Notes under the pieces: generated by a model
Seen by the model: only the letters and a program-made list of their open reading frames with translations
Told to the model about the DNA's origin: nothing
Databases searched by the model: none
In this document: positions 44,577 through 45,807 of the stretch, one piece after another
Position numbering within the stretch: the stretch's first letter is position 1
Layout: each line of letters opens with the position of its first letter
Position numbers and translations under genes: made by a program
NCBI RefSeq assembly: GCF_008693075.1
Contig: NZ_VXKJ01000047.1
Coordinates: 1-45,807, forward strand
From: Corynebacterium phocae
Lineage (GTDB): Bacteria > Actinomycetota > Actinomycetes > Mycobacteriales > Mycobacteriaceae
Reading direction: 5' to 3'
Length of the DNA stretch: 45,807 bases

Positions 44577-44592
44577 AATCCCCCCGAATTAA
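44577..44592 (-). promoter_or_regulatory. TTAATTCGGGGGGATT motif before eccB
   Basis: Minus-strand TTAATTCGGGGGGATT lies 3 nt before the eccB ATG. It matches the eccD motif at 14 of 16 positions and shares the TTCGGGGG core with the eccC motif. Confidence 0.6.
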
Positions 44593-44649
44593 AAAATTGG
44601 CATAAAGTACCTAATCCACAATAGCTGAAGTGAAGATGAATTGTAAGGG

Positions 44650-45489
44650 CTACAAGGTGCGCCTACCCCGGGTCTCCACCGCCCTATCGGCAAGGCTCGT
44701 GTCATCCGGATAATCCACCCGGACTAGGGTGAGCCCCTTGGCCGGAGCCACCGGGCACTGCGAAGACCGATTACGCTGACCAAGCAGCTCCAGTGGGAAG
44801 GAAATCGCCTTGCGTCCCTCCCCCACAGCTAGGCAAGCACCGACAAGGGAGCGAACCATGGACCAACAAAAGGCGTCGGCAGAGATGTGGGCCTCGAAAA
44901 GTTCCGGTTCCTCCTTAGTTGAGACATCATGCCAAGCGAAAGATTGCACGTCCCTAATAGTGGTCGCGTGCGGTTTGTGTTTACAAAATGCCGCAAAGTC
45001 ATGGAGCCCCACCAGATGATTGGCGGTTTCCTGCATGAGATCCACATCCACCTCCTTGAGCCAAGTTGCGGTGTCGCGTGCACGCAAAGGTAACGCTCCG
45101 GCAGCGTTAGTGGTCACGCGGTAGACATAATGCCTACGCAGCGCAGAAAACCGAGCGTCAAACCCTGCGGGAGCAAGAGAAACATCTTGAATACGGATAT
45201 CCTCAGGCAGCAATTTGGCTAATCTCCCGACCAGACGCGCGGGATCCCCCGCGACGCTACGGTGCGACAGAACACTGCAGGGAACATCCACATGCGCCAC
45301 CTGCCCAGTAGCGTGCACGCCCGCATCGGTCCGGCCAGCCACCGTCAACTCAACGGGGGCCTGGGCGATAAGCGCCAGCTTGGCTTCAATAACCCCTTGT
45401 ACGGTACGTAGGCCGCCCGACTGCTTGGCCCAACCGTGAAAGTCAGTGCCGTCATAAGCTAGGTCTAAGCGCAAGCGAGTTATGGTCAT
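44650..45489 (-). CDS. truA: tRNA pseudouridine(38-40) synthase TruA
   Basis: A 279-residue pseudouridine synthase. The catalytic aspartate is in AGRTDAGVHATGQVAHVD (Asp55), preceded by the N-terminal LDLAYDGTDFHGWAKQ. The C-terminal half includes FAAFCKHKPHATTIRDV and FCWSMVRSLVGACLAVGEGR. It modifies positions 38-40 of many tRNAs. It normally follows rplQ, which must lie just right of the window. A TATCAT box 7 nt before the ATG suggests leaderless transcription. Confidence 0.95.
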   Translation of the reverse strand: MTITRLRLDLAYDGTDFHGWAKQSGGLRTVQGVIEAKLALIAQAPVELTVAGRTDAGVHATGQVAHVDVPCSVLSHRSVAGDPARLVGRLAKLLPEDIRIQDVSLAPAGFDARFSALRRHYVYRVTTNAAGALPLRARDTATWLKEVDVDLMQETANHLVGLHDFAAFCKHKPHATTIRDVQSFAWHDVSTKEEPELFEAHISADAFCWSMVRSLVGACLAVGEGRKAISFPLELLGQRNRSSQCPVAPAKGLTLVRVDYPDDTSLADRAVETRGRRTL

Positions 45490-45496
45490 ATCGAAA

Positions 45497-45502
45497 ATGA
45501 TA
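45497..45502 (-). promoter_or_regulatory. Possible leaderless -10 box of truA
   Basis: Minus-strand TATCAT ends 7 nt before the ATG at 45489, and no ribosome-binding site lies between. The -35 region is poor. Confidence 0.45.
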
Positions 45503-45617
45503 CTGCATCCGCACCGTGTATCTTTTCCCCCACTTCTAGCCGGCCTAGGACAAGGATTGGTGGAATGTATGCTTTAAAATTTGAGGTGCCGTGCACACAA
45601 TCAAAAACCACAAAAGA

Positions 45618-45652
45618 CACCCTCCACCATCAGCTATGGATGGTGGAGGGTG
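45618..45652 (-). terminator. Rho-independent terminator upstream of truA
   Basis: A perfect 13-bp stem, CACCCTCCACCAT (45618-45630) and ATGGTGGAGGGTG (45640-45652), with a 9-nt loop. On the minus strand it is followed by TCTTTTGTGGTTTTTGA, a T-rich tract. It should end a transcript arriving from the right, most likely the ribosomal-protein operon ending in rplQ, or the unidentified edge frame. Confidence 0.85.
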
Positions 45653-45677
45653 CCTTGAGGTCCCGAGTTGGCTCATT

Positions 45678-45807
45678 TTAGTCAGGTTTCGAGATCTTTT
45701 GGATGAGGCCGGCTAAGTCTGGCGACTGCGGCGTTAGGCCTACATTTTTTGCTCCTCGATTTGAGATTCTATTGCACATTCCCTCTTTATGGCTCTGACT
45801 AGGTGTT
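45678..45807 (-). other. Open reading frame of unknown identity at the right edge
   Basis: A minus-strand frame is open from the window edge to a TAA at 45678-45680 (42 residues seen, ending in LAGLIQKISKPD). Its sequence is Ser/Asn/Lys-rich and does not resemble the end of ribosomal protein L17, which is expected on this side. It could be the tail of an inserted gene, possibly of a mobile element, or a chance frame. Confidence 0.3.

Overview
This window is a chromosomal segment of a Corynebacterium-type actinobacterium. The evidence is moderately high G+C, an actinobacterial gene set (WhiB, SigD with RsdA, GuaB3, DUF5319, an ESX type VII secretion locus, a GroEL with a His-rich tail), CIRCE control of groES, several apparently leaderless genes, and gene order. 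From memory of the Mycobacterium tuberculosis map, the order closely parallels Rv3394c (imuB) to Rv3455c (truA). That makes the genes that break the order the most informative ones.

Layout from left to right: (1) 1-6.9 kb: tandem 24-bp repeats, an AMIN-like lipoprotein, the imuA-imuB mutasome genes behind a candidate SOS box, and a three-gene MacAB-like ABC exporter. (2) 6.9-12 kb: the guanine nucleotide block guaA, a small lipoprotein, guaB3, guaB and a DUF5319 gene. (3) 12-17.6 kb: a DUF2891 protein, the sigD-rsdA sigma/anti-sigma pair, a divergent whiB gene, and groES-groEL under CIRCE. (4) 17.6-22.5 kb: the tRNA t6A genes tsaD, tsaB and tsaE with rimI, a small membrane-anchored unknown, and alr. 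(5) 22.5-24.2 kb: an inserted pair, a HipA-like kinase with an atypical catalytic loop and a DUF3037 protein. (6) 24.2-30.9 kb: amino-sugar/cell-wall genes glmS and glmM enclosing an alpha/beta-hydrolase fold protein without its nucleophile serine, and a three-gene run encoding an EspC-like small protein, a Cys/Pro-rich membrane protein and a small charged protein. (7) 31.0-32.9 kb: an Eco29kI-like restriction-modification pair inserted between glmM and rpsI. (8) 33.0-34.3 kb: rplM-rpsI with a clear promoter and structured leader. (9) 34.5-44.6 kb: an ESX-4-like type VII secretion locus (two WXG100 genes, a membrane-anchored accessory protein, eccC, eccD, mycP, eccB; no eccE seen). (10) truA, the terminator expected after rplQ, and an unidentified open frame at the right edge.

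Functionally, most genes are conserved housekeeping: GMP synthesis, t6A modification, chaperonin, peptidoglycan precursors (alr, glmS, glmM) and ribosomal proteins. The candidates for new biology are the HipA-like/DUF3037 pair, the EspC-like/Cys-Pro-rich cluster lying close to the ESX-4 locus, a G-run motif shared just upstream of eccB, eccC and eccD, and the non-coding structures between the esx genes and rplM. All family names come from reading the protein sequences; no database search was run.
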